From contig NZ_JAJUKH010000011.1 in assembly GCF_021538675.1 (NCBI RefSeq), positions 1 to 64,000 on the forward strand: 64,000 nucleotides of DNA, given 5' to 3'. This DNA comes from Paenarthrobacter sp. AR 02. GTDB lineage: Bacteria > Actinomycetota > Actinomycetes > Actinomycetales > Micrococcaceae. The notes beneath the pieces were generated by a model. That model was not told the origin of the DNA. It saw only the letters and a list, made by a program, of their open reading frames with translations, and did not search any database. Within the stretch, counting starts at the first letter, position 1. Each line of letters starts with the position of its first letter. Shown here piece after piece: positions 34,052 through 42,449 of this stretch. The translations under genes were made by a program, and so were the position numbers.

Positions 34052-34771
34052 ATGGACAATTCTAGTGGAGTCGGTGTCATTGATAAAGCGGCCCAGGTCC
34101 TCGATGCCCTCGAGGCCGGACCAACGACGCTCGCGCAACTTGTAGCTGCCACGGGCCTCGCCCGGCCCACGGTTCACCGGCTGGCTTTGGCGCTGGTTCA
34201 CCACCGTTTGGTGAGCCGCGACATCCAGGGCCGGTTCGTCCTCGGCAGCAGGCTCGTGGAGTTGGCATCGGCTGCCGGAGAAGACCGGCTGATCGCTTCG
34301 GCGGGCCCCGTCCTCATCCAGCTTCGCGATGCCACCGGCGAAAGTGCCCAGATCTTCCGCCGGCAGGGCGACTGGCGCGTTTGCGTGGCTTCCGCGGAAC
34401 GCCCCATCGGCCTGCGCGACACCATTCCCGTTGGTACCCAGTTGTCCATGAAGGCCGGCTCCGCCGCCCAGGTACTCCTGGCATGGGAAGATCACGACCG
34501 CCTGCTGGAGGGGCTGCAAAATGCCCGCTTTACGCCCACCGTCCTGGCAGGAGTACGACGCCGGGGCTGGGGTCAGAGCCTCGGCGAACGCGAACCTGGG
34601 GTCGCCTCGGTTTCGGCCCCCGTCCGTGGGCCTTCCGGAAGGGTGATCGCGGCCGTCTCCATCTCGGGTCCCATTGAGCGCCTCACCCGCCAACCGGGCC
34701 GCCTGCACGCCGAAGTGGTCTGTAACGCTGCCCGTGTCCTGACCGAAGCACTGCGGAAGAACAACGACTAG
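34052..34771 (+). CDS. ndgR: IclR family regulator, NdgR/LtbR type
   Basis: The 239-residue protein starts MDNSSGVGVIDKAAQVLDAL, closely resembling NdgR of Streptomyces as I remember it. It has an N-terminal winged helix (TLAQLVAATGLARPTVHRLA) and a C-terminal IclR effector domain. NdgR and LtbR control leucine (leuCD) and other amino acid genes and respond to amino acid pools. ATG at 34052 was preferred over an in-frame TTG seven codons upstream. No ribosome site precedes it, so the mRNA may be leaderless. Confidence 0.9.
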   Translation: MDNSSGVGVIDKAAQVLDALEAGPTTLAQLVAATGLARPTVHRLALALVHHRLVSRDIQGRFVLGSRLVELASAAGEDRLIASAGPVLIQLRDATGESAQIFRRQGDWRVCVASAERPIGLRDTIPVGTQLSMKAGSAAQVLLAWEDHDRLLEGLQNARFTPTVLAGVRRRGWGQSLGEREPGVASVSAPVRGPSGRVIAAVSISGPIERLTRQPGRLHAEVVCNAARVLTEALRKNND

Positions 34772-34825
34772 TCCCCCACTGCTCTACGCTGTTCCAGCAT
34801 CCACCCCTCCGGACGGGAGCCCGGC

Positions 34826-35362
34826 ATGAACAACTACGCGATATTCCTCCGGGGCATCAACGTCGGCGGGATCAACATCAAAATGGCCGACCTCAAGAAT
34901 GCGCTCCAGGACTACCCGTTCACCAAGGTCAAGACGTTACTGGCCAGCGGAAACGTCGTGCTGCAAACCGAACTCAGCGCCAAGGATGTCAAGGACCAAT
35001 TCGAGAAGTGCCTCAGGGATGCCTTCGCCTACGACGCCTGGGTGGTGGTTCTCTCCGCCGAGCGGGTTGCCGAACTCGTCGAGGCTTGTCCCTACCCTGC
35101 CGACGACAAGTCCACCCACAGTTATGTGACACTGGCATCCGATACCGCCATGCTCGACGAACTTTTCGACGCAGGCCAGGCACTGGACGGCGTTGAACAA
35201 GTACGGCTTGGCCCCGAAGCGTCCGCCTGGTTGGCGCCCGCGGGCGGCACGCTGGACAGCCCTTTCAGCAAGCTCTCTTCGAAAGCGCGCTATAAAGCCA
35301 GCACCACCACCCGGAACCTGCGGACCCTGATCAAAGTCAGGGACGCGGCGGCAGCACTCTAG
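34826..35362 (+). CDS. DUF1697 family protein
   Basis: The 178-residue protein starts MNNYAIFLRGINVGGINIKM, the DUF1697 signature, followed by TLLASGNVVLQ and a C-terminal TTRNLRTLIKV motif. Its function is unknown. A GGACGGGAGCC stretch just upstream may be the ribosome site. The gene converges on the GTPase gene so tightly that the two TAG stops share the tetramer CTAG (35359-35362). Confidence 0.85.
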   Translation: MNNYAIFLRGINVGGINIKMADLKNALQDYPFTKVKTLLASGNVVLQTELSAKDVKDQFEKCLRDAFAYDAWVVVLSAERVAELVEACPYPADDKSTHSYVTLASDTAMLDELFDAGQALDGVEQVRLGPEASAWLAPAGGTLDSPFSKLSSKARYKASTTTRNLRTLIKVRDAAAAL

Positions 35363-36978
35363 GTCGAACGGGCATCCTTCAACGCCGCGTTAAAGGCCTT
35401 CAGGCGTGTCATCTCCACCTCGACGGGCTCAACGATCCGCTTCTCGGCCACTGCGGCCACGGACACCTTCAACCTTTTCGCAGCTCCGGAAGCCCGTAAC
35501 TTAGCTGCCCAGCCACCCAGGAAGCGGCCAACAATCGCCAAGAGGATTCCTAACGCCACTCCCCCGGCCACCATCAAAGTGGGCCAGGGCCAGCCCTCCG
35601 TTCGCGGAACGTCCGGCACCGGCATCTGGAAGTAACCCAGCGCGGCCAGGACTCCGAGCCAGCCAAGTCCACCCACAGCCACCACAAATGCCAACCATTG
35701 CAGGGCGTTGAACATCGCCCACCACACAGGCCTCTTGGTGGTCTTCAGGTCGGTTCCGGCGATGGCCTGGTCCAGGGCATCGGGCAGTTGTTCGCGGCCG
35801 TCCCTGGCGACAGCGCGGATAGCGGCGCGCCACGGTCCCGGAGCACCTGTGGAGGCGTCATCCACGAAGTCCCGGACAGCGGCATCCGTCCGCGCCCGCT
35901 CGGGCGCGCCTGCCGGAGGAAGGGAGGTCCGGCTCAGCTCCGGCTTAGTATCACCCCGGCCCAGGTTCAGCCGGCGCAAGGGGTCCGGTCGGAAGCGCAG
36001 CAGCCACCGCGTCACGGGCCACCCTGTCCTCCGGGCCGACTCCCTCATGAACGAGCGCTGGACCGCGTCCACCACAACGGGCACGTTAGCTGCGGCAGCC
36101 AAATCCGACGCGAGCCGCGCCTTGGCATTTGCCTTGATCCCGCGCGCTTCGCCCTCTCCGGAGGCTCTGGCCAGTTCCGTGGCCGCCTTGGCGACGTCGG
36201 CCGCCAGACGTTGCGTCGTTGCCTCCCGCTGGACCACGACGTTCCTGATCGCAGCGCGGACGGCCGTTACGCCGTCGCCCGTCAGTGCGGAGGCACTGAG
36301 CACGCGCACCTTACCCAGGCCATCGCGGGCCAGGATGCCTTCCAAGGACTGCAGGACGGCGGAGGCGTCCGTGGGGCTGAGTCTGTCCACCTGGTTCAGG
36401 ACCACCAGCGTGACGGCGCCATGGGAGGCCATGGGCCTCAGGAAATCATTATGGACCGCCGCGTCTGCATACTTCTGGGGATCAAGGACCCACACCAGAA
36501 CGTCCACCATGCCCACCATGCGCTGGGCGATCTCCCTGTTCTCTGCGCGGGTGGAGTCGAAGTCCGGCAGGTCGAGGAGGACCAGGCCTGTATCTTCGTC
36601 CGCAAGCCCGGCCACCGGTGGCAGGGTGTGGCGCTCCTTGACGTCCAACCAGTCCAGGAGTGGTCCGCTGCCCTCTTCTCCCCAAACCCCTGCCAAAGGC
36701 TCTGAGGTCGTGGGACGCCGCGCTGTCGCTGTCGCCAGGTCACTGCCGGAGACTGCGTTGAACAACGAGGACTTGCCGCTGCCTGTGGCACCAAAAAAGC
36801 CCACCACCGTGTGTCCTGCTGATAACGAACGCCGGGACGCTGCCCGCTCCAGGACGTCGTAAACCGATTGAAGCTCTTCGTCAGGAAGCACTCCTTCGGC
36901 AAGTTCCCGGGCTTCGTTGAGCGATTCAAGCCTGCGCTGCAGGCGGGAGGATTCACGGACCTGGCTGTGGCGGCTCAT
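35359..36978 (-). CDS. Dynamin-like membrane GTPase, second gene of a pair
   Basis: The 539-residue protein has a P-loop GFFGATGSGKSSLFNAV near residue 67, a threonine-rich switch I (ATARRPTTSEPL) and VLLDLPDFDS in place of canonical DxxG. LVVLNQVDRL supplies a variant NKxD. Two C-terminal membrane segments (about 410-445 and 460-490) are followed by a basic helical tail. This layout resembles bacterial dynamin-like proteins that act at the membrane, such as Streptomyces DynA/DynB or mycobacterial IniA. Its start overlaps the partner gene by 4 bp (ATGA). The precise role is unknown. Confidence 0.75.
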   Translation of the reverse strand: MSRHSQVRESSRLQRRLESLNEARELAEGVLPDEELQSVYDVLERAASRRSLSAGHTVVGFFGATGSGKSSLFNAVSGSDLATATARRPTTSEPLAGVWGEEGSGPLLDWLDVKERHTLPPVAGLADEDTGLVLLDLPDFDSTRAENREIAQRMVGMVDVLVWVLDPQKYADAAVHNDFLRPMASHGAVTLVVLNQVDRLSPTDASAVLQSLEGILARDGLGKVRVLSASALTGDGVTAVRAAIRNVVVQREATTQRLAADVAKAATELARASGEGEARGIKANAKARLASDLAAAANVPVVVDAVQRSFMRESARRTGWPVTRWLLRFRPDPLRRLNLGRGDTKPELSRTSLPPAGAPERARTDAAVRDFVDDASTGAPGPWRAAIRAVARDGREQLPDALDQAIAGTDLKTTKRPVWWAMFNALQWLAFVVAVGGLGWLGVLAALGYFQMPVPDVPRTEGWPWPTLMVAGGVALGILLAIVGRFLGGWAAKLRASGAAKRLKVSVAAVAEKRIVEPVEVEMTRLKAFNAALKDARST

Positions 36979-38756
36979 GCGGCTTCCGCCATGCGGCGAA
37001 GTGCGGTGGCGTGCCGGGCGAGGTCGTTGCCGGACCGTGGATGCGCTGCTTCAAGGCGGCCCAGGAAGCGTTGCTTTTCATCGTCCAGGAGCCGTTGACA
37101 TTGTGTGTGCAGGTCTTCCGTGGCCTGTTGCGCCAAGCGCCTGACCGCATCCTCCCCAAACACAGCTTCCAAGAGTTTCTGCCCCACTACTGCCGTTCCA
37201 CCCGCGATCCCGATCTCAAGGCCTGTCAATCCGGCGGTCATCGAAAACACCACCACCATGAGCGCGGCACCCAGCCCGTTGATGCCGAAAGACAGCCAAC
37301 GCGCCTGGGTCCGCTTGCCCTGTCCCTGCGTCCGAATCATCTCCATGAGGCCTTCCTGCCACGCGCGGATGGCGGCGGCAGACCTGGCATCGAATCCTTC
37401 GCTGGTGCCGGACAGGTCATCGGGGCCCAGCAGCTGGCGCCCCGCGGGATCCGAACGCCATCGCCTGTCCACGTTCTCCGCGGCGTTGGCAGCCTCGTCC
37501 AGGATCACTGCCTGCAGCCCGGTTTCGATGGCCGTCTCCACCTTCACGGCGGGGGCGGGTTCGCCCCGGAAGAAGGCCCCCATGCGGTCGCGCATGCGAC
37601 CTATGTTTTGCTCGAGGGTCCTGAAGAACTCACCCGTGCCCACAAAGTCCTGCCAGCGTGCCAGGACTTCACCCCGCAGGAGCGCTCCGTCTTTGGTAGC
37701 GGCGAGAATGCGCGAAAGTGCCAGCTCATATTCCTCCACGCAACTTTCCTCCAGCTCGTGCGCCACGGTGTCCTGCGCTGCCGCTGCGCCGGCTATGCCG
37801 TTCAGGCGGGTACTCACCGCCTTGACGGCTCCGTTGAGTGTGCGGCGGGCGACGTCAGCACGTCCTGCTGCGTTGGCAGCCAAGGCGCCCAGCCATTGAC
37901 GCAACGGGACCACCGCCTCGTGGGGCAGCATGCCAAGCGCGTCCAGCTCGCTCTCCGGAACCACGAAGAGCTTCGCTTCGCCAAGGCCCTGCCGGTCAAG
38001 CATCGCCTGCAGATCGGCCCTCACCTCATCCTCGGCGGCGGCCGGTACCCGGTCCAGCACCACAGCGACGGTGATGTCCCGTGAAGCCGCATCCAGAAGC
38101 AGACGCCAGGGGACGGCGTCGGCGTATCGGTTTGCGGTGGTGACAAACACCCAAAGGTCCGCAGCGGCCAGGAGCTGCCCGGCCAGCCTGCGGTTGTCAT
38201 CGGAGATGGAGTCGACGTCGGGCGCGTCCAGCAGTGCGATGCCTTGGGGCACGTTGTCATGGCCCACCAGTACCAGCGACGTGATCGCCTGGGCGTCAGG
38301 GGCAGCTCCTGCTTGGTTGGCCGGCACAGGGTTTGCCGACACCGTGCCGCGGATCCGGTGCAGGTTTGGCAGGATGCGGTTCCCTTCGAACCACTCGGCG
38401 TCCTGCGGGTGGTGCAACAGGATGGGCTGGCGCGTCGTGGGCCGGATGGCCCCGGCGCGCGTCACCGGAAAGCCGACCAGCGCGTTGACCAAGGTGGATT
38501 TACCGGCTCCGGTTGAACCGCCGACGACGGCCAGCAGCGGTGCGTCCAGGCTCCGGTATCGGGGAATGACGTAATCGTCGAGCTGGGCCAGCGACTCACG
38601 GATCCACTGGCGGGCTTCCTGCGCCTCAGGCACCGCCAGCGGCAAGGTGGTGGCCGCGAGTTCGGCGCGTGCGGCTTCCAGGGTTTCGACGGCGGCCGCC
38701 GCTCCCCTGGGAACTGGACTGGCCCCGGATGCTGATGGGTCTTGGTTTGCGATCAC
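36975..38756 (-). CDS. Dynamin-like membrane GTPase, first gene of a pair
   Basis: The 593-residue protein has a P-loop VVGGSTGAGKSTLVNALVG near residue 78, then RPTTRQPILLHHP (switch I) and IALLDAPDVDSI (G3 variant). VAVVLDRVPAAAE stands where NKxD is expected, so nucleotide specificity is unclear. A central helical region (about 290-450) precedes two C-terminal hydrophobic segments (LSFGINGLGAALMVVVF and LEIGIAGGTAVVG). Upstream is the tRNA terminator. It overlaps its partner by 4 bp, suggesting a two-subunit membrane complex. Confidence 0.75.
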   Translation of the reverse strand: MIANQDPSASGASPVPRGAAAAVETLEAARAELAATTLPLAVPEAQEARQWIRESLAQLDDYVIPRYRSLDAPLLAVVGGSTGAGKSTLVNALVGFPVTRAGAIRPTTRQPILLHHPQDAEWFEGNRILPNLHRIRGTVSANPVPANQAGAAPDAQAITSLVLVGHDNVPQGIALLDAPDVDSISDDNRRLAGQLLAAADLWVFVTTANRYADAVPWRLLLDAASRDITVAVVLDRVPAAAEDEVRADLQAMLDRQGLGEAKLFVVPESELDALGMLPHEAVVPLRQWLGALAANAAGRADVARRTLNGAVKAVSTRLNGIAGAAAAQDTVAHELEESCVEEYELALSRILAATKDGALLRGEVLARWQDFVGTGEFFRTLEQNIGRMRDRMGAFFRGEPAPAVKVETAIETGLQAVILDEAANAAENVDRRWRSDPAGRQLLGPDDLSGTSEGFDARSAAAIRAWQEGLMEMIRTQGQGKRTQARWLSFGINGLGAALMVVVFSMTAGLTGLEIGIAGGTAVVGQKLLEAVFGEDAVRRLAQQATEDLHTQCQRLLDDEKQRFLGRLEAAHPRSGNDLARHATALRRMAEAA

Positions 38757-38810
38757 AGCATCATCATGCCAGCCCGATCACTATAGAACGCTCGGGGCAG
38801 GCGCCCGGGC

Positions 38811-38849
38811 AAAAAGAAATCCCCCGGAACCGTGAAGTTCCGGGGGATT
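38811..38849 (-). terminator. Terminator of the tRNA-Gln/tRNA-Glu unit
   Basis: A perfect 13-bp stem (38818-38830 with 38837-38849) encloses a 6-nt loop. On the minus strand it is followed by TTCTTTTTG. It lies 6 bp after tRNA-Glu and upstream of the GTPase genes. Confidence 0.92.
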
Positions 38850-38855
38850 CGACTG

Positions 38856-38928
38856 TGACCCCAGCGGGATTCGAACCCGCGTTACCGCCGTGAGAGGGCG
38901 GCGTACTAGGCCGCTATACGATGGGGCC
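38856..38928 (-). tRNA. tRNA-Glu (CTC)
   Basis: The 73-nt cloverleaf has acceptor stem GGCCCCA/TGGGGTC, a T-arm with GGTTCGAATCC, and an anticodon arm CCGCC-CTCTCAC-GGCGG with anticodon CTC. CCA is not encoded. It follows tRNA-Gln and precedes a strong terminator. The glutamyl-tRNA synthetase gene lies just upstream on the same strand. Confidence 0.95.
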
Positions 38929-39055
38929 TTGCACTTTTTATCACCGTTTCCGGCGATCAAGCTGAATGAGTATTTCATACTTTCAGCTCCGCTCCAAATC
39001 GCTTCAGCGAAGTGGAAGGTTCCGATTTTCCGCGTATTCACGCGGATTTTCAGAG

Positions 39056-39127
39056 CTGGGATACCAGGACTCGAACCTAGAATGACGGTACCAGAAACCG
39101 TAGTGTTGCCAATTACACCATATCCCA
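39056..39127 (-). tRNA. tRNA-Gln (CTG)
   Basis: The 72-nt cloverleaf has acceptor stem TGGGATA/TATCCCA, a T-arm with GGTTCGAGTCC, and an anticodon arm ACGGT-TTCTGGT-ACCGT with anticodon CTG. CCA is not encoded. A short hairpin TCCGCG/CGCGGA (39046-39029) lies between it and tRNA-Glu and could be a processing site; the rest of that 127-bp spacer shows nothing else. Confidence 0.95.
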
Positions 39128-39202
39128 AAGTGACTTTTGGACCGGAGTTCTCACCGCGGTTTCCCTTGGCTTTTCCCTCCGTGCCCCTCAGCACGAGTAA
39201 TG

Positions 39203-39231
39203 ACTCTACCGGAGTCTCGCCACCTGCACAA
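39203..39231 (-). promoter_or_regulatory. Candidate promoter for the tRNA unit
   Basis: On the minus strand TTGTGC (39231-39226) and TAGAGT (39208-39203) are separated by 17 bp, a reasonable sigma-70-type pair. It would start transcription about 70 nt before tRNA-Gln. Confidence 0.4.
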
Positions 39232-39263
39232 ATCGTAAAGCCGTTACCTGCATCACACGGATC

Positions 39264-39992
39264 TCAGGCTGCCGTCGGAGCCGTCATCAGCAGGCGGGTC
39301 AGGGAATCCACCTGTCGTCCGGTGAACTCCTCCACCACTTCCCCGGTCCTGTTCAACCACACGCCTACCAGCCCCGCCGCGGTTGCTCCGTCCGCATCGA
39401 GAAGTCGGTTATCGCCAACGTAGAGGGTCTCCGCCGGCGAAGTCCCCAGTAGGCGTACACCTTCGAGGTATATGGCAGGGTCCGGCTTGGGCACGCCAAC
39501 GGTGTCCGTTCCCACCAGTGTCGCGATCCTGGCCAAACCGGCACTGTCCAGCTTCGCGCGCTGGTAGTCGTGGACGTTGTTACTGACCGCACCGTAGGGA
39601 ATCCCCGCTGCATCCAGGGCGTCCAGGACTTCTTCAACGTCGTCGAAAGCCCGCACGTATGACGTCTGGCGCTGGTGATACTCGGCCACCCATGCCTGTG
39701 ACTCCTCGCCGTCCCCCAGTTCCACGCCAAAGTGGCCCAGGGCAGCCCTGCCGCGGAGCAGCCGCTGCTCGTTGAACGTCAGCTCCCCTGCCAGGTAGCG
39801 GTCATAGAAATGCGTGGTTTCGTGCGTGAAGATGCGTCCGAACTTCGCCCACCCGGCCTGGTCCAGGCCGGGCAGGAGATGTTCGCTGACATCGCGCAAC
39901 GCCGTCGTCATGGCGTACTCAAGGTCCACCAGGGTGTCATCAATATCGAACAGGACACCACGGATAGTGCCAAAAGTGCTTGCTATCGCCAT
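39264..39992 (-). CDS. HAD family hydrolase
   Basis: The 242-residue protein has haloacid dehalogenase motifs: nucleophile Asp in GVLFDIDDTLVDLEY, motif II Ser/Asn in YGAVSNNVHD, Lys in VGVPKPDPAIYL, and acidic motif IV in TLYVGDNRLLDADGA. A helical cap lies between motifs I and II. It is probably a small-molecule phosphatase; the substrate is unknown. It lies 11 bp downstream of gltX and upstream of the tRNA genes. Confidence 0.88.
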   Translation of the reverse strand: MAIASTFGTIRGVLFDIDDTLVDLEYAMTTALRDVSEHLLPGLDQAGWAKFGRIFTHETTHFYDRYLAGELTFNEQRLLRGRAALGHFGVELGDGEESQAWVAEYHQRQTSYVRAFDDVEEVLDALDAAGIPYGAVSNNVHDYQRAKLDSAGLARIATLVGTDTVGVPKPDPAIYLEGVRLLGTSPAETLYVGDNRLLDADGATAAGLVGVWLNRTGEVVEEFTGRQVDSLTRLLMTAPTAA

Positions 39993-40003
39993 GACGTTCG
40001 CCG

Positions 40004-41527
40004 TTACTGGCCGCGGAAAGCGCGGACGCGGGCCAGTGAGGAATCCTTCCCCAGGATCACCATGGACTCGAACAGCGGCGGGGAAATGCGACGACCGGAG
40101 ATGGCCGTGCGCACCGGGCCGAACGCGGCGCGGGGCTTGATGCCCAGGTCCTCGACAAGGGCCTGCTTGAGCGCAGCCTGGATGTTCTCGGCAGTCCAGT
40201 CGGTAATGGGCTCCAGTGCCGCCAGGGCCGCATCAAGGACTTCCTCCAGGTTCTGGGGCAGACCCTTCCGGGCGTCGTCCGCGACGTCGATCGCGTCATC
40301 AGCCTTGAACAGGAAAGCCAGCATTTCCGGAGCCTCGCCCAGGAGGGTGATCCGTTCCTGGACCAAGGGAGCTGCCTCTGCGAGGATCTCCTCCTGGCGG
40401 GGGGTGAGGATTTCACCAACGAATCCGGCGGCGCGGAGGTAGGGAACCAGCCGCTGCTTGAAGTCTTCCGGAGCGAGCATGCGCACGTGGGTTCCGTTGA
40501 TGGCTTCGGCCTTCTTGATGTCGAAGCGGGCCGGGTTGCCAAGGACATCATGGATGTCGAAGTTGGCAACGAGCTGCTCCACGGTGAAGATGTCCTCATC
40601 CGCGCTCAGGGACCAACCGAGCAGCGACAAGTAGTTGAGCAAGCCTTCCGGGATGAAGCCACGCTCGCGGTGCAGGAACAGGCTCGACTCGGGATCGCGC
40701 TTGGAGAGCTTCTTGTTGCCCTGGCCCATAACGTATGGAAGGTGCCCGAACTCCGGCATGTACTCCGCAACCCCAATGGCGTAGAGCGCCCGGTACAGCG
40801 CAATCTGGCGCGGAGTAGAGCTCAGCAGGTCCTCTCCGCGCAGGACGTGGGTGATCCCCATCAGGGCATCGTCCACCGGGTTGACCAAGGTGTAGAGCGG
40901 GGCTCCGTTGGCGCGGACCACTGCAAAGTCAGGGACCGAGCCGGCCTTGAAAGTAATTTCCCCCCTGACCAGGTCGTTGAAAGTCAGGTCCTCGTCCGGC
41001 ATGCGCAGGCGCAGGACAGCCTCCCGGCCTTCAGCCTTGAACTGGGCGAGCTGCTCCTCCGTCAGGTGGCGGTCAAAGCCGTCGTAGCCGAGCTTGGGGT
41101 CGCGGCCGGCTGCCTTGTGGCGGGCTTCGATCTCCTCCGGGGTGGAGTAGGACTCATATACGTGTCCCCCGGCCTTGAGCTTGGCGATGACGTCCTGGTA
41201 GATGTCGCCGCGCTGGGACTGCCGGTACGGTTCGTGCGGTCCGCCGACCTCGACGCCTTCATCCCAGTTGATGCCGAGCCACTTGAGGGCATCCAGCAAC
41301 TGGTGGTAGCTCTCTTCGCTGTCGCGGGCAGAGTCGGTGTCCTCGATGCGGAAGATCAGCTTGCCGCCGGTGTGGCGTGCGTAGGCCCAGTTGAACAGGG
41401 CCGTCCGAATCAAGCCAACATGCGGAGTTCCGGTCGGTGACGGGCAGAAGCGGACGCGGACCGGAGTCTCGGCATTGACGGCAGGGATGACGCTGGGGGC
41501 AGCGTTGGACGCAGAAGCAGTAGTCAT
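40004..41527 (-). CDS. gltX: Glutamyl-tRNA synthetase
   Basis: This 507-residue class I synthetase has the HIGH-type motif PSPTGTPHVGLIRTALFN near residue 30 and the KMSKS-type motif KKLSKRDPES. It attaches Glu to tRNA-Glu and, in bacteria without glutaminyl-tRNA synthetase, also to tRNA-Gln for later amidation by GatCAB. Both tRNA genes lie downstream on the same strand. A 22-bp hairpin separates it from the upstream FAH gene. Confidence 0.97.
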   Translation of the reverse strand: MTTASASNAAPSVIPAVNAETPVRVRFCPSPTGTPHVGLIRTALFNWAYARHTGGKLIFRIEDTDSARDSEESYHQLLDALKWLGINWDEGVEVGGPHEPYRQSQRGDIYQDVIAKLKAGGHVYESYSTPEEIEARHKAAGRDPKLGYDGFDRHLTEEQLAQFKAEGREAVLRLRMPDEDLTFNDLVRGEITFKAGSVPDFAVVRANGAPLYTLVNPVDDALMGITHVLRGEDLLSSTPRQIALYRALYAIGVAEYMPEFGHLPYVMGQGNKKLSKRDPESSLFLHRERGFIPEGLLNYLSLLGWSLSADEDIFTVEQLVANFDIHDVLGNPARFDIKKAEAINGTHVRMLAPEDFKQRLVPYLRAAGFVGEILTPRQEEILAEAAPLVQERITLLGEAPEMLAFLFKADDAIDVADDARKGLPQNLEEVLDAALAALEPITDWTAENIQAALKQALVEDLGIKPRAAFGPVRTAISGRRISPPLFESMVILGKDSSLARVRAFRGQ

Positions 41528-41581
41528 AGTGGTTCCAACTTTACCGCTTGGCGCAGCCTGGGTTTCCCGGCCCTAAAGGCT

Positions 41582-41627
41582 CGACGGCGGCACCCGCCTT
41601 TCGTGCGAAAGGCGGGTGCCGCCGTCG
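41582..41627 (-). terminator. Terminator of the FAH-family gene
   Basis: Perfect 22-bp arms (41582-41603 and 41606-41627) meet at a TG dinucleotide, one of the longest hairpins in the window. It lies 22 bp after the FAH gene stop and 54 bp before the gltX start. T-content after it is modest (CCTTTAG). Confidence 0.85.
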
Positions 41628-41649
41628 TGGTCTGGCTTTGACTGAATGC

Positions 41650-42426
41650 CTAGCGTCGGACCACCGGGTTGGAGAGGCGGCCGATGCCTTCGATCTCCAC
41701 TTCGAAACGGTCGCCTTCACTGACCAGGCCGACGCCGGCCGGGGTGCCGGTCATGATGACGTCGCCCGGAAGCAGGGTGAAGGCGTGCGAGACGATGGAG
41801 ACGAGCTCGCGTACGCCGCGGATCATCTGGTTGGTGCTGCCGTCCTGGCGGAGTTCACCATTGAGGCGCCCCTGGATGGACAGGTCTTCGTGATCCAGCT
41901 CTGTCTCGATCCACGGCCCAAGCGGCGCAGAGGTGTCAAAGCCCTTGGCGCGTGCCCACTGAAGGTCCGTCTTCTGGACGTCGCGGGCAGTGAGGTCGTT
42001 GCCGCAGGTGTAGCCGAAGATCACGTCATCCGCACGCTCTTCGGGAACGTCCTTGCAGATGCGGCCGATGACAACGCACAGCTCAGCTTCGAAGGAAACT
42101 TCCTCCGAGAACTCAGGAAGGATGATGGGGTCATTCGGGCCGATCACGGACGTGTTGGGCTTGAGGAACAGCAGCGGCTGCTGGGGAACTTCGTTGCCAA
42201 GTTCCGCGGCATGCTCAGCGAAGTTCCGGCCAACACCGATCACTTTGCTGCGCGGAATGATCGGGGCGAGGAGCCGCACGTCCTCAAGCTTGTGCTTTAC
42301 GTGGGTACGTTCGACGCCATTGAAGAAGGGGTCGCCGTTGATGACAGTGATTTCCTCACTGCCGGCCTCGCCTTCAACAACGCCGTAAAGGGGATCAGAA
42401 TCAACTACAAACCGGGCGATACGCAT
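41650..42426 (-). CDS. Fumarylacetoacetate hydrolase family protein
   Basis: From ATG 42426 (MRIARFVVDSDPLYG) the protein has 258 residues. It has the FAH fold motifs KVIGVGRNFAEHAAELGN, the metal-binding EEVSFEAELCVVIG, GYTCGNDLTARDVQ and MTGTPAGVGLV. Members include FAH, 2-hydroxyhepta-2,4-diene-1,7-dioate isomerase and acylpyruvases or oxaloacetate decarboxylases. No catabolic genes are nearby, and actinobacteria commonly have this gene beside gltX, so a housekeeping role is more likely than ring degradation. Confidence 0.88.
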   Translation of the reverse strand: MRIARFVVDSDPLYGVVEGEAGSEEITVINGDPFFNGVERTHVKHKLEDVRLLAPIIPRSKVIGVGRNFAEHAAELGNEVPQQPLLFLKPNTSVIGPNDPIILPEFSEEVSFEAELCVVIGRICKDVPEERADDVIFGYTCGNDLTARDVQKTDLQWARAKGFDTSAPLGPWIETELDHEDLSIQGRLNGELRQDGSTNQMIRGVRELVSIVSHAFTLLPGDVIMTGTPAGVGLVSEGDRFEVEIEGIGRLSNPVVRR

Positions 42427-42449
42427 GGGCCCAAGCCTACCGTCCCGGC

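Noticed and set aside
30319..34771. leuCD and murA-plsC-gpsA-ddl as a single operon
   Set aside because: All run on the minus strand, but a terminator with a T-run at 31799-31841 and a 229-bp gap separate leuD from murA.
41650..42426. Aromatic degradation role for the FAH-family gene
   Set aside because: No ring-cleavage or homogentisate genes are nearby. The gene sits in a conserved gltX neighbourhood instead.
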